Of a DNA stretch of 64,000 nt, positions 55,494-64,000 are shown piece after piece; positions within the stretch are counted from its first letter, which is position 1; each line of letters opens with the position of its first letter. The notes under the pieces are model-generated. The model did not search any database and had not been told where the DNA came from. It saw only the letters and a program-made list of their open reading frames with translations. The translations under genes and the position numbers were made by a program. Source of the DNA: Pseudomonas sp. QTF5 (GTDB lineage: Bacteria; Pseudomonadota; Gammaproteobacteria; Pseudomonadales; Pseudomonadaceae); contig NZ_AZRW02000004.1 in NCBI RefSeq assembly GCF_000512695.2, positions 186,001 to 250,000 of the forward strand, written 5' to 3'.

Positions 55494-56138
55494 TTACAAC
55501 GCCTCGACCGGACGCAAACGGTACTGCGGCGGCAACTGTTCGAAACCGCTGATGGTGGCGTTCAGGCTTTTCCAGCGTCCATCCTTGATGCCATAGATGC
55601 AACCATGGATCGACAGGCTCTGCCCGCGGTGCCAGGCGTTTTGCACAATGCTGGTATGGCCGACGTTGGCCACCTGCTGGATCACATTGAGTTCGCAGAG
55701 GCGGTCGACCCTTTCTTCTTCGGTGGACAACTTGGCCAGTTCGTCGCGTTTTTCATAATAGAGATCGCGAATCGAGCGCAGCCAACCGTCGATCAGGCCC
55801 AACTGACGGTCCTGCATCGAGGCGCGTACACCGCCGCAACCGTAGTGGCCGGTGACCAGGATGTGTTTGACTTTGAGTACGTCGACCGCGTACTGAATCA
55901 CCGATAGGCAGTTGAGGTCGGTGTGCAATACAACGTTGGCCACGTTACGGTGCACGAACAGATCGCCCGGCAACATACCGACGATTTCATTAGCCGGCAC
56001 GCGGGCATCGGAGCAACCGATCCACAGATACTCCGGGGTTTGTTGGCGGGCCAGCTTGGCGAAGAAATCAGGATCTTCCTGGGTGATCGCGTCGGCCCAG
56101 CGCTCATTGTTATCAATCAGATCTTGTAAGTCGTTCAT
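55494..56138 (-). CDS. can: Beta-class carbonic anhydrase
   Basis: A 214-residue zinc enzyme that hydrates CO2. The zinc ligands C42, D44 (CSDAR), H98 and C101 (GHYGC) are all present, so it is a type II beta enzyme. It converges on the SET gene with seven bases between. In P. aeruginosa as I recall it, can lies only a few genes from ychF; here about 41 kb separates them. Confidence 0.95.
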   Translation of the reverse strand: MNDLQDLIDNNERWADAITQEDPDFFAKLARQQTPEYLWIGCSDARVPANEIVGMLPGDLFVHRNVANVVLHTDLNCLSVIQYAVDVLKVKHILVTGHYGCGGVRASMQDRQLGLIDGWLRSIRDLYYEKRDELAKLSTEEERVDRLCELNVIQQVANVGHTSIVQNAWHRGQSLSIHGCIYGIKDGRWKSLNATISGFEQLPPQYRLRPVEAL

Positions 56139-56299
56139 GCAATGAAGCCTCGATAATGATGCGCTGCTTTGACAGACAACCTCCTGTCGGGGTCACGCGC
56201 GAAATGCAGACAGCCATGATGCCCGGCACTCCATGCCGGTGGAATTCTCGCAAGCCCAGTGGGTCAACTGTAGCAAGGCCTACAGTATGAGGAAATGCC

Positions 56300-56704
56300 A
56301 TGACTGATACACGACGCCCGTTCGATGAGGCGCAACCCGAGCCCATCGACGACAACGAAGACCGCATGGGCTCAGTGCATGAGCTGGATTTCGACAAGGA
56401 AGAACCTGGCGCCAGAATCGGCGACTTGATCCCCGAACGCGAGCGTGCGCAGAAGATGCCCGACGAACGCGTCCGTGAAGCTGGCATGACCGGCGGCTCG
56501 ACCGATGACCATGAATCCACCGACGATGACATGAGCCCGGAAACCTTGATCCGTGAAGACGGCGCACGGGACGCCCGCGAAGAGGGTGAAGGCGACCAGG
56601 CGGATTGGGATTTGAGCATTGTCGATGAGGACGACATCGGCGGGGGCAATGGGCTGGATGAAGAAGAGATGGCGCGGCGCGATCCAATGGATGGCAAGCG
56701 TTGA
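56300..56704 (+). CDS. Acidic protein of unknown function
   Basis: A 134-residue, very acidic protein rich in Asp, Glu and Gly, with little predicted structure. It keeps blocks such as DDNEDRMGSVHELDFDKEE and IGDLIPERERAQ. In Pseudomonas genomes it is often labelled 'HPr-related' or 'serine kinase/phosphatase' without visible support. It lies near can and rimI. Confidence 0.7.
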   Translation: MTDTRRPFDEAQPEPIDDNEDRMGSVHELDFDKEEPGARIGDLIPERERAQKMPDERVREAGMTGGSTDDHESTDDDMSPETLIREDGARDAREEGEGDQADWDLSIVDEDDIGGGNGLDEEEMARRDPMDGKR

Positions 56705-56726
56705 TCGTTTTCGTCAGTGAGAACGC

Positions 56727-56820
56727 CTTCGCGGGCAAGCCTCGCACCTACAGGTTTTGTGTTGATCACGACATGTATGACCGACACAAAACCTGTAGGA
56801 GCGAGGCTTGCCCGCGAAGC
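56727..56820. repeat. REP pair, variant type
   Basis: CTTCGCGGGCAAGCCTCGC and its inverse flank a central region in which ACAGGTTTTGTGT is also inverted. It is a near-perfect long palindrome between two converging genes. Confidence 0.88.
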
Positions 56821-56832
56821 TTTTAAAGCGAA

Positions 56833-57285
56833 TCAGTCAACCAAAGTGCAGGCCATAACGACCGCATCTTCACGCCCGCCAACCGCGGGGTAATAGTCCC
56901 GCCGACGCCCAATCTCATTGAACCCATACCGCTCATACAACCGAAACGCCGCCCGGTTGCTGTCGCGCACTTCCAGAAAACACTCCCGCGCCTCTGCCTT
57001 GTAGGCAATCGACATCAAATGCTCCAACAGCGTCAAACCCAAGCCGCGGCCCTGATTTTCCGGTTTGACGGTGATGTTCAGCAAATGCGCCTCGTCGAGA
57101 ATGATCTGCACCACGCCATGACCGACCTGCTGCTGCCCTTCGAACATCAGCCAGATCTGATACTTGCCCAGGCCATCGAGAAAAATCCCGCGGGTCCAGG
57201 GGTGGCTGTAAGCCGCGTATTCAATTTTCAGTACAGTGTCCAGGTCCGCCTCGGTCATCGGGCGGAACGATACAGCGTCACTCAT
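56833..57285 (-). CDS. rimI: Ribosomal-protein-alanine N-acetyltransferase RimI
   Basis: A 150-residue GNAT acetyltransferase that acetylates the N-terminal alanine of ribosomal protein S18. The acetyl-CoA motif NQGRGLG and the ECFLEVRDSN strand are clear. It overlaps the upstream psi gene by eight bases; the holD-rimI pairing also occurs in E. coli. Confidence 0.92.
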   Translation of the reverse strand: MSDAVSFRPMTEADLDTVLKIEYAAYSHPWTRGIFLDGLGKYQIWLMFEGQQQVGHGVVQIILDEAHLLNITVKPENQGRGLGLTLLEHLMSIAYKAEARECFLEVRDSNRAAFRLYERYGFNEIGRRRDYYPAVGGREDAVVMACTLVD

Positions 57286-58057
57286 TCGATTCTTTCCAGC
57301 GCGCCATCAGCCGACGCATGGCTTGCCAGACATCAGCCTTACGCTGTGGCTCTTCCATTAATAATTCCAGACCCGGCAGGGACCAGACCGAACCCAGGCC
57401 TTCGACCTGAAGTTCACGGTTGAAGGATTCGGCGTTGGCCTCACCGGCAAAACGCACCGCCGGCAAGCCGATCAGCCACAGGCAGACGCATGGAGCGTCT
57501 TCCAGACGGGCCGACAGAAAGCCTTGTACGAAATCCCGAGCCGCTTCCGGCCCTTGATCCATGGTGCCGCGAGCCAGCAGCGGCCAGCGCACCGGTTCGC
57601 CGATGATCTGCGGGCTGTCTGGCAGGCCGGCGGCGCGCAGCATGTCCTTGAGCAACAGATAGGCCGGATCGCGGGTCTGGAAGCTTTCGCCTGTGGGTAA
57701 CTCCACCAGCAACAGGCAACGACCGGCGCGCAGCAATTGCAGGGCGAAACGCGGCGGCGGAACGACCGGCGCCTTGACCGCGACCGGGGCCTCTTCTTCT
57801 TCGACCTTGGCGTTCGTGCGGGTGCTGGCCAACGATGGCCGTGGCACCTCGATCTTCACCCGTTCGGCGGGGTTGGCCGCAGGTTCAACGGGCGCTTGCG
57901 CCTGCGGAACAGGCGCAACCGGGGCGACGACCAACGGTTCGGGCATCTCCAGCAGTTCGGGCCGCGACGGCGCAGCAAAGGGCAATTCGGTGCGCGGCAG
58001 CCAGTTGACCACCTGCATGGCGGTCAAATAAGCGCGGCGACGGGACTCGATAAGCAA
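57278..58057 (-). CDS. holD: DNA polymerase III psi subunit (pseudomonad type)
   Basis: A 259-residue protein with a Pro/Ala-rich linker (about residues 35-95) and a C-terminal alpha/beta domain (ALQLLRAGRCLLLVELPTGE). The gene before rimI in P. aeruginosa encodes a divergent psi. A TTG start at 58057 keeps the N-terminal ESRRRAYLTAMQV helix, which resembles the chi-binding start of E. coli HolD (RRDWQLQQLGI). ATG 58018 would lose it. Confidence 0.75.
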   Translation of the reverse strand: MLIESRRRAYLTAMQVVNWLPRTELPFAAPSRPELLEMPEPLVVAPVAPVPQAQAPVEPAANPAERVKIEVPRPSLASTRTNAKVEEEEAPVAVKAPVVPPPRFALQLLRAGRCLLLVELPTGESFQTRDPAYLLLKDMLRAAGLPDSPQIIGEPVRWPLLARGTMDQGPEAARDFVQGFLSARLEDAPCVCLWLIGLPAVRFAGEANAESFNRELQVEGLGSVWSLPGLELLMEEPQRKADVWQAMRRLMARWKESNE

Positions 58058-58224
58058 AGGTCGGCCACTTGTGGATAACTAAAGTGCGGTGATTCTACCG
58101 CCCTTCGCTCAAGATCGCCCGCGCTTGATCGATAGAAAACCGACTGTCCATCCCGAGAGTGAATCGACACGGCTGCGATGCAGTACAATCGCGGCTTTTA
58201 ATCGCCAACCAGCCGGCCATTCCG

Positions 58225-59502
58225 ATGATCGAACCCAAGCGCGTCTTGCGCGCCCTCGCTGAACACTGGGCACTTCTGGAGCCACTGTGCGAGCACTTCG
58301 ACCAAGGCACATTGAGCCTCAACGAACTGCGCACGCAACTGGCCGCCCAGCAACTCGACAGTACGCCGCAGGACATCACCAGCCTGCTGGACGTGTGGAT
58401 CCGCCTCGACATTCTGGTTCCCGTGGCGAAAAGCCCGAACCGTTTCGAGCTCAACGCGCAGATCCACGACTTCCTCGCTTACCTGCGCCGTGAGCACCGT
58501 CTGGGCCTGTGCCTGGAAATCGAAGCCTATTTGCGCCATCTCGAGCGCTTGGCCGGTTACATTCAGGATGCCTTCGACATTCGCGACGGCCACGACCTGG
58601 CGCGCCAGTTGCGTCTGCTCGACATGCGTGTGCGGGACGTTCTGAAGAAACTCGCCAACGACGAACAGGCCCTGGTGGCCGTCGCCGAGCGGGCCAAGAC
58701 CAGCGACCGGCAGATCCCGCTGCGTCAGCGCTACGCTGAGGTACTGGCGACCTGGGATGAATACGTCGAACCGATGATTCAGTTGGTGAACGCCGACGGC
58801 GCCTTCGAACAAGGCGTGCGCAAGGTCGAAAACGTCCTGCTGAAGATGCTCACTGAACAGCAGCGCCTCGGCCATCTGGTCGACGACGACATGCTGCTGC
58901 GCACCCACGCGCGCATCCTCGAAATGCAGACCAGCGCCCAGTTGACCCTGCGTCATGCCCGTGAACTGCTCCTGCCGCTGCGTGAAGAAGCGCGCCGGCA
59001 CAACGCCGTGACCCGTGGCGCGGCGCTGGCCTTGTCGGCCATTCGTCGTAAAGGTATCGATGCGGTGCCACAAGCGGCAATGCCGATGTTCACCCGGCCG
59101 CAAAGCACCTTCCTCGGCAGCGCCAGTCAGGTCGAAGCCTACGTGTACGCGCTGGCCCGTTTCGAGCCGAAACCAGCGCGGTTCCCCAAGGCTCACAAAA
59201 CCCAGAAAGGCGAAGCCCCGCGCGCGCCACGCACGGTTCGCGAAATGCTCGAACGCTGCGAAGACGCCCTGCCGATGCCGGACCTGATGACTTGGCTGCT
59301 CGAGCAGGAGCCGGACGGCGCTACCGACGAATTGCTCTATTGGTTCTCGCGCCTGTCCCGTGAGAAACGCTTCAAACGCGAGCGTCTGGAACGCCGCGAT
59401 TACCACACTCACGAGCATCAGGTCAGCCTGCGCTCCTTCGCCCTACTCTCGGCCGGTGACACCACCGCCGAGAATTCTGCGAGCATTCCACATGCATCTT
59501 GA
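58225..59502 (+). CDS. mksF: Condensin subunit MksF
   Basis: A 425-residue kleisin-type subunit of the MksBEF condensin, which organises the chromosome. The N-terminal region (VLRALAEHWALLEPLCEHFD) is a winged helix; a long helical middle and a C-terminal domain (LLYWFSRLSREKRFKRERLE) follow. ATG 58225 gives the conserved MIEPKRVL start. The mksE gene overlaps its end by 11 bases. Confidence 0.88.
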   Translation: MIEPKRVLRALAEHWALLEPLCEHFDQGTLSLNELRTQLAAQQLDSTPQDITSLLDVWIRLDILVPVAKSPNRFELNAQIHDFLAYLRREHRLGLCLEIEAYLRHLERLAGYIQDAFDIRDGHDLARQLRLLDMRVRDVLKKLANDEQALVAVAERAKTSDRQIPLRQRYAEVLATWDEYVEPMIQLVNADGAFEQGVRKVENVLLKMLTEQQRLGHLVDDDMLLRTHARILEMQTSAQLTLRHARELLLPLREEARRHNAVTRGAALALSAIRRKGIDAVPQAAMPMFTRPQSTFLGSASQVEAYVYALARFEPKPARFPKAHKTQKGEAPRAPRTVREMLERCEDALPMPDLMTWLLEQEPDGATDELLYWFSRLSREKRFKRERLERRDYHTHEHQVSLRSFALLSAGDTTAENSASIPHAS

Positions 59503-60193
59503 TCTATCCGAACTGTCCCAACTGGCGCCGATCTTTCGCGAGCTGTTCAAGGGCTACCACGTCAGCCGCCGCGATCCGGAGCTCTACGCGCAACTGTCGA
59601 ACTTCCAGGACCAGTACCGCACGCTGTTCAAGGCACTGGGCTTTGAACTGGTCTGCGACACCCGTGGTTTCTACTACTTTGTGCCGGACCTGGCCGCTGC
59701 TGCGGTGAACAAGACTGCACAACGTCTGGCGCTGTTCACCTTCATCCTCGTCGAGCACCTGGCCGATCAGGGCCGCGACCCGGTCGCCGTGCTCGACGGT
59801 GGCAGCCTTGGCCGTGATGAATTGCCGTCGTTGCTGGAAAAGTACCGCGACCTGTTTATCCAGGCCGAAGTGCAGACGGTTGAAGAACTCGAAGAAAAAA
59901 TCATGCGCCGCATGACTCAGCTCGGTTTCGCCGGCGAAGAAAACGGCATCTACCGTTTCCTGCCGCCGATGCACCGCTTCCTCGATGTCTGCCTGTCTGT
60001 CCAGCAAGACCGTGATCTGGCCGCCAGCCTGCACAGCGTGTTGCCATTGCCGGTGCCAGTGCTGATCGATGACGACAGCGACGAAAAACTTTTGGAAACC
60101 GATGACCCGCTGGACCTTAGTGACTTCGAAGAAGAAAGCGAAGAAGACGCCATGGCCCGTGCCATTGCCGAAGAACAGGAGACCGACGCATGA
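59492..60193 (+). CDS. mksE: Condensin subunit MksE
   Basis: A 233-residue subunit with winged-helix segments (FKALGFELVCDTRGFYYFVP, then MRRMTQLGFAGEENGIYRFL) that binds the kleisin MksF. The C-terminus is acidic. Its stop overlaps the mksB start in an ATGA (60190-60193). Confidence 0.88.
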   Translation: MHLDLSELSQLAPIFRELFKGYHVSRRDPELYAQLSNFQDQYRTLFKALGFELVCDTRGFYYFVPDLAAAAVNKTAQRLALFTFILVEHLADQGRDPVAVLDGGSLGRDELPSLLEKYRDLFIQAEVQTVEELEEKIMRRMTQLGFAGEENGIYRFLPPMHRFLDVCLSVQQDRDLAASLHSVLPLPVPVLIDDDSDEKLLETDDPLDLSDFEEESEEDAMARAIAEEQETDA

Positions 60194-63030
60194 GCAAGGA
60201 ACGCTACGGCATTCGCCGCTTTGCCCTTTTGAACACCGCCGGTTACAGCCTCGGCCTGTTCCCGCTGGAAGAGCCGCTGTCGGTTTACGGCGCGAACAAC
60301 CTTGGCAAATCCGCCTCGATCAACGCCTTGCAGTTCCCGATTCTGGCGCGTATGTCGGACATGAGTTTCGGCAAGTACAGCCTGGAGCAATCCCGGCGTT
60401 TCTACTTCGCCTCGGACACCAGTTACATCCTCGTCGAAGTTTCATTGCCGCACGGTCCACACGTGATCGGCGTGGTCGGTCGCGGTCCCGGTGGCGGTTT
60501 CGGTCACCAGTTCTTCGCCTACGCCGGCAAACTGGATCTTGCCCATTACCAAAAAAATGACACCTGCCTGCGTCAGAAAGAACTGTTCACCAACCTTGAA
60601 CGCGAAGGCCTGAAAGCCTACGAGCTCAAGCCGGATGAACTGCGTCGTTTGCTGGTCGGCGGTCACACCTCGATTCCACTCGACCTGACCCTGATCCCGC
60701 TGCGCTCCACCAGCGAGCAGAGCTTGAAGACCTTCCGCGCGCTGTTCATCAACTTGCTGCACATGCGCGAAATCACGGCTGCGAAACTCAAGCAGTTGTT
60801 CCTCGATGCGTTCGAACACAGCCTGCGTTCCGGCAGTGTCGATTACATTGCCGCGTGCGAAGAAGCCTTCCGCGACGTACGCCGTATGGAGCAGGACTAC
60901 AACTCCCTGGTCGCTGCCGGCCCATTGGTCGAAGCCTTGGCCAACGGCGTGAAACAGCGGGACATCCTGCGCGGCAAACTGCATCGCCTGTCGCCGCTGC
61001 TCGATTCCCTGCTCGGCACCTGGTCGGACTATGCCAGTGCGCGTAAGGAAGAACTGACGATTCAGGCCGAGCACTATCGCAACGAGCAGGACGCGCTGCA
61101 AAACGATCAACGCGGCGGCACTCAGGAGCTGATGCGTCTGGAGCGGGAAATCACCGGCATCCAGCGCTGGCTCGGCGAGTTGTCGGTGCTCAAGCATCGC
61201 TTCGCGCTGGTCGATGACGTCAAAGTCCTTGAGCAGCAACTGCTCGCCGCCAAGGACGCGCACGACGAACTGGCCGGTGCACTGGCCCAGTCGCGACAGT
61301 TCAGCGCCGAAGACCTGGAAGAGCGTCTGCGGGATCTGGAAAAACGCCTGAAGTCGGTCAAACAGCAACTCGATCACGCCGACAACAATAGCTATGCCCG
61401 TTTGCGCGAAGAGTTCTCGCAACAAGACGTCGAGCGCCTTATGCGGTTGTTCAACAGCGCATTGTTCAGCCTGCCATTGGGCGAGCACGGCATTACGCTG
61501 GACGAGGACGGTCAGTGGGTCAAATCCATGGAACTGATCCTCGATGGTTTCAAAGGCGAGCGCTTCGAAGTGCCGGGCCTGTCCATCGACATTTCGCACA
61601 TCGAGCCGCCAGCGCTGCAAGCCCTGGCTGACCGCGCGGCGCTGCGCGATCAGAAAGAGCGTCTGGAAAAAGAACTCAAGCAGCTGAAAACTCAAGCTGC
61701 CGTGGCGGCAGACCGCGCGGCCAGCAAGACCCAGACCGAAGCGCTGTACCAGCAAGTGCTGGATGCGCAGAAAGCCCTGGAAGACTTCCGCCGCACGCAA
61801 ACCCTGAGCGCCGAGGAAGGCGACAAGCTGGAACAGCTTGAACAACTGGAGGCCGCTCAGGACGAGTTGAAGCGTTCCAGCGACGCCTTCACCGAACGCG
61901 TCCAGCAACTGTCGGCCAAGCTGCAACTGGTCGGCCGGCAGATCGGCGACATGGAAGCCAAGCAACGCACCCTCGACGACGCCCTGCGCCGCCGTCAGTT
62001 GTTGCCAGCCGATCTGCCATTCGGCACGCCGTTCATGGACCCGGTCGACGATTCCATGGACAACCTGCTGCCGTTGCTCAATGACTATCAGGACAGTTGG
62101 CAAGGCCTGCTGCGGGCCGACGGCCAGATCGAAGCGCTATACGCTCAGGTGCGCCTCAAGGGGGTGGCCAAGTTCGACAGCGAAGACGATATGGAGCGTC
62201 GCCTGCAACTGTTGATCAATGCGTACGCACACCGCACCGACGAAGCCCTGACCCTCGGCAAGGCCCGCCGTGCGGCGGTCACCGACATCGCCCGGACCCT
62301 GCGTAACATTCGCAGCGACTATGACAGCCTCGAACATCAACTGGCGCTGTTCAACCGCGAGATCAACAAGCGTCAGGTCTCCAACCTGCAAAGCTTCCGC
62401 ATCGTGCTCGCACCGAACAAGGAAGCGCTCAAGCACATTGACCAGATCATCCACAGCGCCGGTCAGTACGAAGAAGGCGAAACCCTTTCCGTCTTCGACC
62501 TGAGCCAAAGCGCCGATCAGGACAACAAAAACGAAGAAGCCAAGGAATACCTGGCGCGCCTGGTGGCGGCCAACCACAACCAGCTCGGTCTCAAGGATCT
62601 GTTCGAGCTGGCGTTCGAGATCACCAAGGTCAATGGCCAACCGGTGATCCACACCGACATCGACGGCGCGGCGTCCAACGGCACCACCATGACCATCAAG
62701 GCGCTGACCAACATGTACTTGTTGCTGCACTTGATGGACCGCGACCAGGCCGGTCGCGTGCGCCTGCCGTACTACCTCGACGAGGCGGCGGACATCGACG
62801 AGAAGAACCAGGCAGCACTGCTGGAAACCAGTCTGCAATTGGGCTTCGTGCCGATCCTGGCGAGTGTGAAGCCGCAAGTTTGCGCCAGTGTCGCCATCGA
62901 CCTGGAAGGCGGCAGCGGCCCGAACGGTATCTACATCGACGAGGCGGACTGGAAGTACATCCGTCGCCACGATGAAGTGAAGGCTACCGTTGTTGTACAA
63001 GCTGATGAGCCAGAGCTGGATGCGGTCTGA
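60190..63030 (+). CDS. mksB: SMC-like condensin ATPase MksB
   Basis: A 946-residue ATPase. Walker A GANNLGKS is at residues 34-41, long coiled coils fill about residues 270-700, and the C-terminal head has the SNGTT signature and Walker B LPYYLDEAADID. Length, order (F-E-B) and context match P. aeruginosa MksFEB. No nuclease gene (MksG/JetD) follows, so this is the chromosome-organising form rather than a full Wadjet set. A terminator and a REP pair come next. Confidence 0.93.
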   Translation: MSKERYGIRRFALLNTAGYSLGLFPLEEPLSVYGANNLGKSASINALQFPILARMSDMSFGKYSLEQSRRFYFASDTSYILVEVSLPHGPHVIGVVGRGPGGGFGHQFFAYAGKLDLAHYQKNDTCLRQKELFTNLEREGLKAYELKPDELRRLLVGGHTSIPLDLTLIPLRSTSEQSLKTFRALFINLLHMREITAAKLKQLFLDAFEHSLRSGSVDYIAACEEAFRDVRRMEQDYNSLVAAGPLVEALANGVKQRDILRGKLHRLSPLLDSLLGTWSDYASARKEELTIQAEHYRNEQDALQNDQRGGTQELMRLEREITGIQRWLGELSVLKHRFALVDDVKVLEQQLLAAKDAHDELAGALAQSRQFSAEDLEERLRDLEKRLKSVKQQLDHADNNSYARLREEFSQQDVERLMRLFNSALFSLPLGEHGITLDEDGQWVKSMELILDGFKGERFEVPGLSIDISHIEPPALQALADRAALRDQKERLEKELKQLKTQAAVAADRAASKTQTEALYQQVLDAQKALEDFRRTQTLSAEEGDKLEQLEQLEAAQDELKRSSDAFTERVQQLSAKLQLVGRQIGDMEAKQRTLDDALRRRQLLPADLPFGTPFMDPVDDSMDNLLPLLNDYQDSWQGLLRADGQIEALYAQVRLKGVAKFDSEDDMERRLQLLINAYAHRTDEALTLGKARRAAVTDIARTLRNIRSDYDSLEHQLALFNREINKRQVSNLQSFRIVLAPNKEALKHIDQIIHSAGQYEEGETLSVFDLSQSADQDNKNEEAKEYLARLVAANHNQLGLKDLFELAFEITKVNGQPVIHTDIDGAASNGTTMTIKALTNMYLLLHLMDRDQAGRVRLPYYLDEAADIDEKNQAALLETSLQLGFVPILASVKPQVCASVAIDLEGGSGPNGIYIDEADWKYIRRHDEVKATVVVQADEPELDAV

Positions 63031-63045
63031 CGCTTAAACCGAAGC

Positions 63046-63084
63046 AAAAAAAGGCCGCGATCCAAATGGATCGCGGCCTTTTTT
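63046..63084. terminator. Terminator after mksB
   Basis: AAGGCCGCGATCC (63051-63063) and GGATCGCGGCCTT (63068-63080) with a four-base loop, flanked by A and T runs, should act on both strands. Confidence 0.95.
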
Positions 63085-63123
63085 ATGCAATGACTAGAGA
63101 CTTTCTGTGAGTTTGATGCCGTC

Positions 63124-63219
63124 TTCGCGAGCAAGCCCGCTCCCACACTGGATCTTTGTCGTTCATAACATTTGCGTACGACACCGATTAAGTGTGGGAG
63201 CGGGCTTGCTCGCGAAAGC
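63124..63219. repeat. REP pair
   Basis: TCGCGAGCAAGCCCGCTCCC and its inverse flank about 50 bp. It is the same family as the pair at 1783. Confidence 0.9.
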
Positions 63220-63240
63220 GGCATCACAGGCGCCGATAAA

Positions 63241-64000
63241 CTACTTGCCGATTGCGATCTTCGGCGCCCAGGTCAGCCACTCATCTTCGAACTGATCGAA
63301 CAACGGGAAGGTTTGCTCAGGCCGCGCCGGGACACCCATGCGGTCGCCATCCGGCGTGGCAAAAGCAATACCGCCCTGAACCAGCGTCTCCAGCGATTCA
63401 GTGCGTATTGTCGCGCCTTTGAACAAGCCGTAGTCCAAGCCAAAACCACTGGTATTCCAGAACCGCGTGCCCCTGCGCACCAGTGGTGCATACTTCGGCT
63501 CGATCAGAATGTGCACCAACACTCGATCGGCCGTTTGGCCCAGTTCATAGCCGGTCACCTTGCCTACCGTGATTTCGCGATAGGTGACGGGAACGCCGGT
63601 CTTCAGCGAACCCCGACGAGCAGCGCTCAACACCAGGCTTAAACCAGCCTCTTCCTTGGCGGTTTCCGGGGGATTGGTCAACGCCACGAAAGTCTTCTGC
63701 GGGCCGAGGTTCTTCGGTGCCGGTTGCACTTCGATGTATTGCCCGGTGACCAAAGTTTCGAGGTTCGAAGTTTTAAGCAGACCGAGCTCAGGTTTGACGA
63801 CCCAGAACTGACTGCCGACCCGAGCGATACGCTCCGGCACTTCTGTGATCCGCGCGGTCAGCAGTACTGATTGCAGGTCATCACTGAGGTCGACGTCCTC
63901 AATCTTGCCAACGTCCAGGCCTTTGAATCGAACCGGCGTGCCACTGCGCAGGCCATCGGCTCGATCGACCTTGATTGTCACCATAGTACCTTTCTGCGTT
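63241..64000 (-). CDS. pqiB: Intermembrane transport protein PqiB, C-terminal part (cut by window edge)
   Basis: The C-terminal ~250 residues of an MCE protein that forms a tube for lipid transport between the membranes. Two MCE units are seen: VDRADGLRSGTPVRFKGLDV with GKIEDVDL, and RRGSLKTGVPVTYREITVGK. The frame continues past base 64000. It is not a terminal stub: the normal C-terminal end (WAPKIAIGK) is present. Confidence 0.9.
   Translation of the reverse strand, partial: TQKGTMVTIKVDRADGLRSGTPVRFKGLDVGKIEDVDLSDDLQSVLLTARITEVPERIARVGSQFWVVKPELGLLKTSNLETLVTGQYIEVQPAPKNLGPQKTFVALTNPPETAKEEAGLSLVLSAARRGSLKTGVPVTYREITVGKVTGYELGQTADRVLVHILIEPKYAPLVRRGTRFWNTSGFGLDYGLFKGATIRTESLETLVQGGIAFATPDGDRMGVPARPEQTFPLFDQFEDEWLTWAPKIAIGK

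Noticed and set aside
60442..62103. A 553-codon minus-strand open frame
   Set aside because: It lies wholly opposite mksB, whose domains are complete.
58225..63030. The mks operon as a complete Wadjet defence system
   Set aside because: The JetD/MksG nuclease gene is missing on both sides.

Overview
The window is chromosomal DNA from a Pseudomonas, most probably of the P. fluorescens group. Its two ends carry gene orders that I recall from P. aeruginosa: phrB-SDR-pagL-murI-moeB-prmC-prfA-hemA-TPR-lolB-ispE-tRNA-Gln-prs-rplY-pth-ychF on the left, and can-rimI-psi-mksFEB on the right. Codon use, high GC and the REP-type inverted repeats agree. No database search was possible. Names rest on motifs, family resemblance and gene order.

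Layout. 1-14.4 kb is core housekeeping: DNA repair, lipid A deacylation, a minus-strand operon hemA-prfA-prmC-moeB-murI (heme, translation termination, cofactor, peptidoglycan precursor), then a plus-strand run for outer-membrane lipoprotein insertion, isoprenoids, PRPP, ribosomal protein L25, peptidyl-tRNA hydrolase and YchF. 14.4-19.1 kb is a small acquired islet: a TetR-led five-gene cassette (membrane protein, ABC1 kinase, DUF6463-like, ABM domain) with integrase relics on one side and relics of an integrative conjugative element on the other. 19.2-25.6 kb holds a MocR regulator coupled to a small ORF, panB, an Fsr-like exporter and a chemoreceptor.

25.75-40.8 kb is an integrated element in a tRNA-Met gene. 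It runs from attL in the tRNA 3' end with a P4-type integrase to an excisionase next to attR. It carries AlpA-type and KilA-N regulators, a candidate C4-like antisense RNA, a Toprim protein, a DUF927 helicase with a foreign C-terminus, a stub of a lambdoid tail module, a HigBA-like toxin-antitoxin pair, a large unknown cargo gene, and about 1.5 kb of non-coding DNA packed with short direct-repeat doublets. Just past attR lies a decayed second integrase, so the site was used at least twice.

40.8-48.3 kb is a minus-strand operon serC-benE-yggS-aminotransferase-glyA, divergent from a PdxR-like MocR regulator. Four of its five products are PLP-binding proteins (three enzymes plus YggS), and so is the regulator, which points to a PLP, serine and one-carbon module. 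48.4-56.7 kb has gamma-glutamyltransferase, a broken antitoxin, a BdlA-like PAS chemoreceptor, an MHS transporter, an exported unknown protein, a SET-domain protein and carbonic anhydrase. 56.8-64 kb returns to core genes: rimI with the Pol III psi subunit, the MksFEB condensin, and the C-terminal part of pqiB.

The least explained signal is the repeat-doublet region at 35.1-36.6 kb. Other points of interest are the TetR-ABC1 cassette, the PLP operon, a C10 tract just upstream of panB, and a MksFEB operon with no adjacent nuclease gene.
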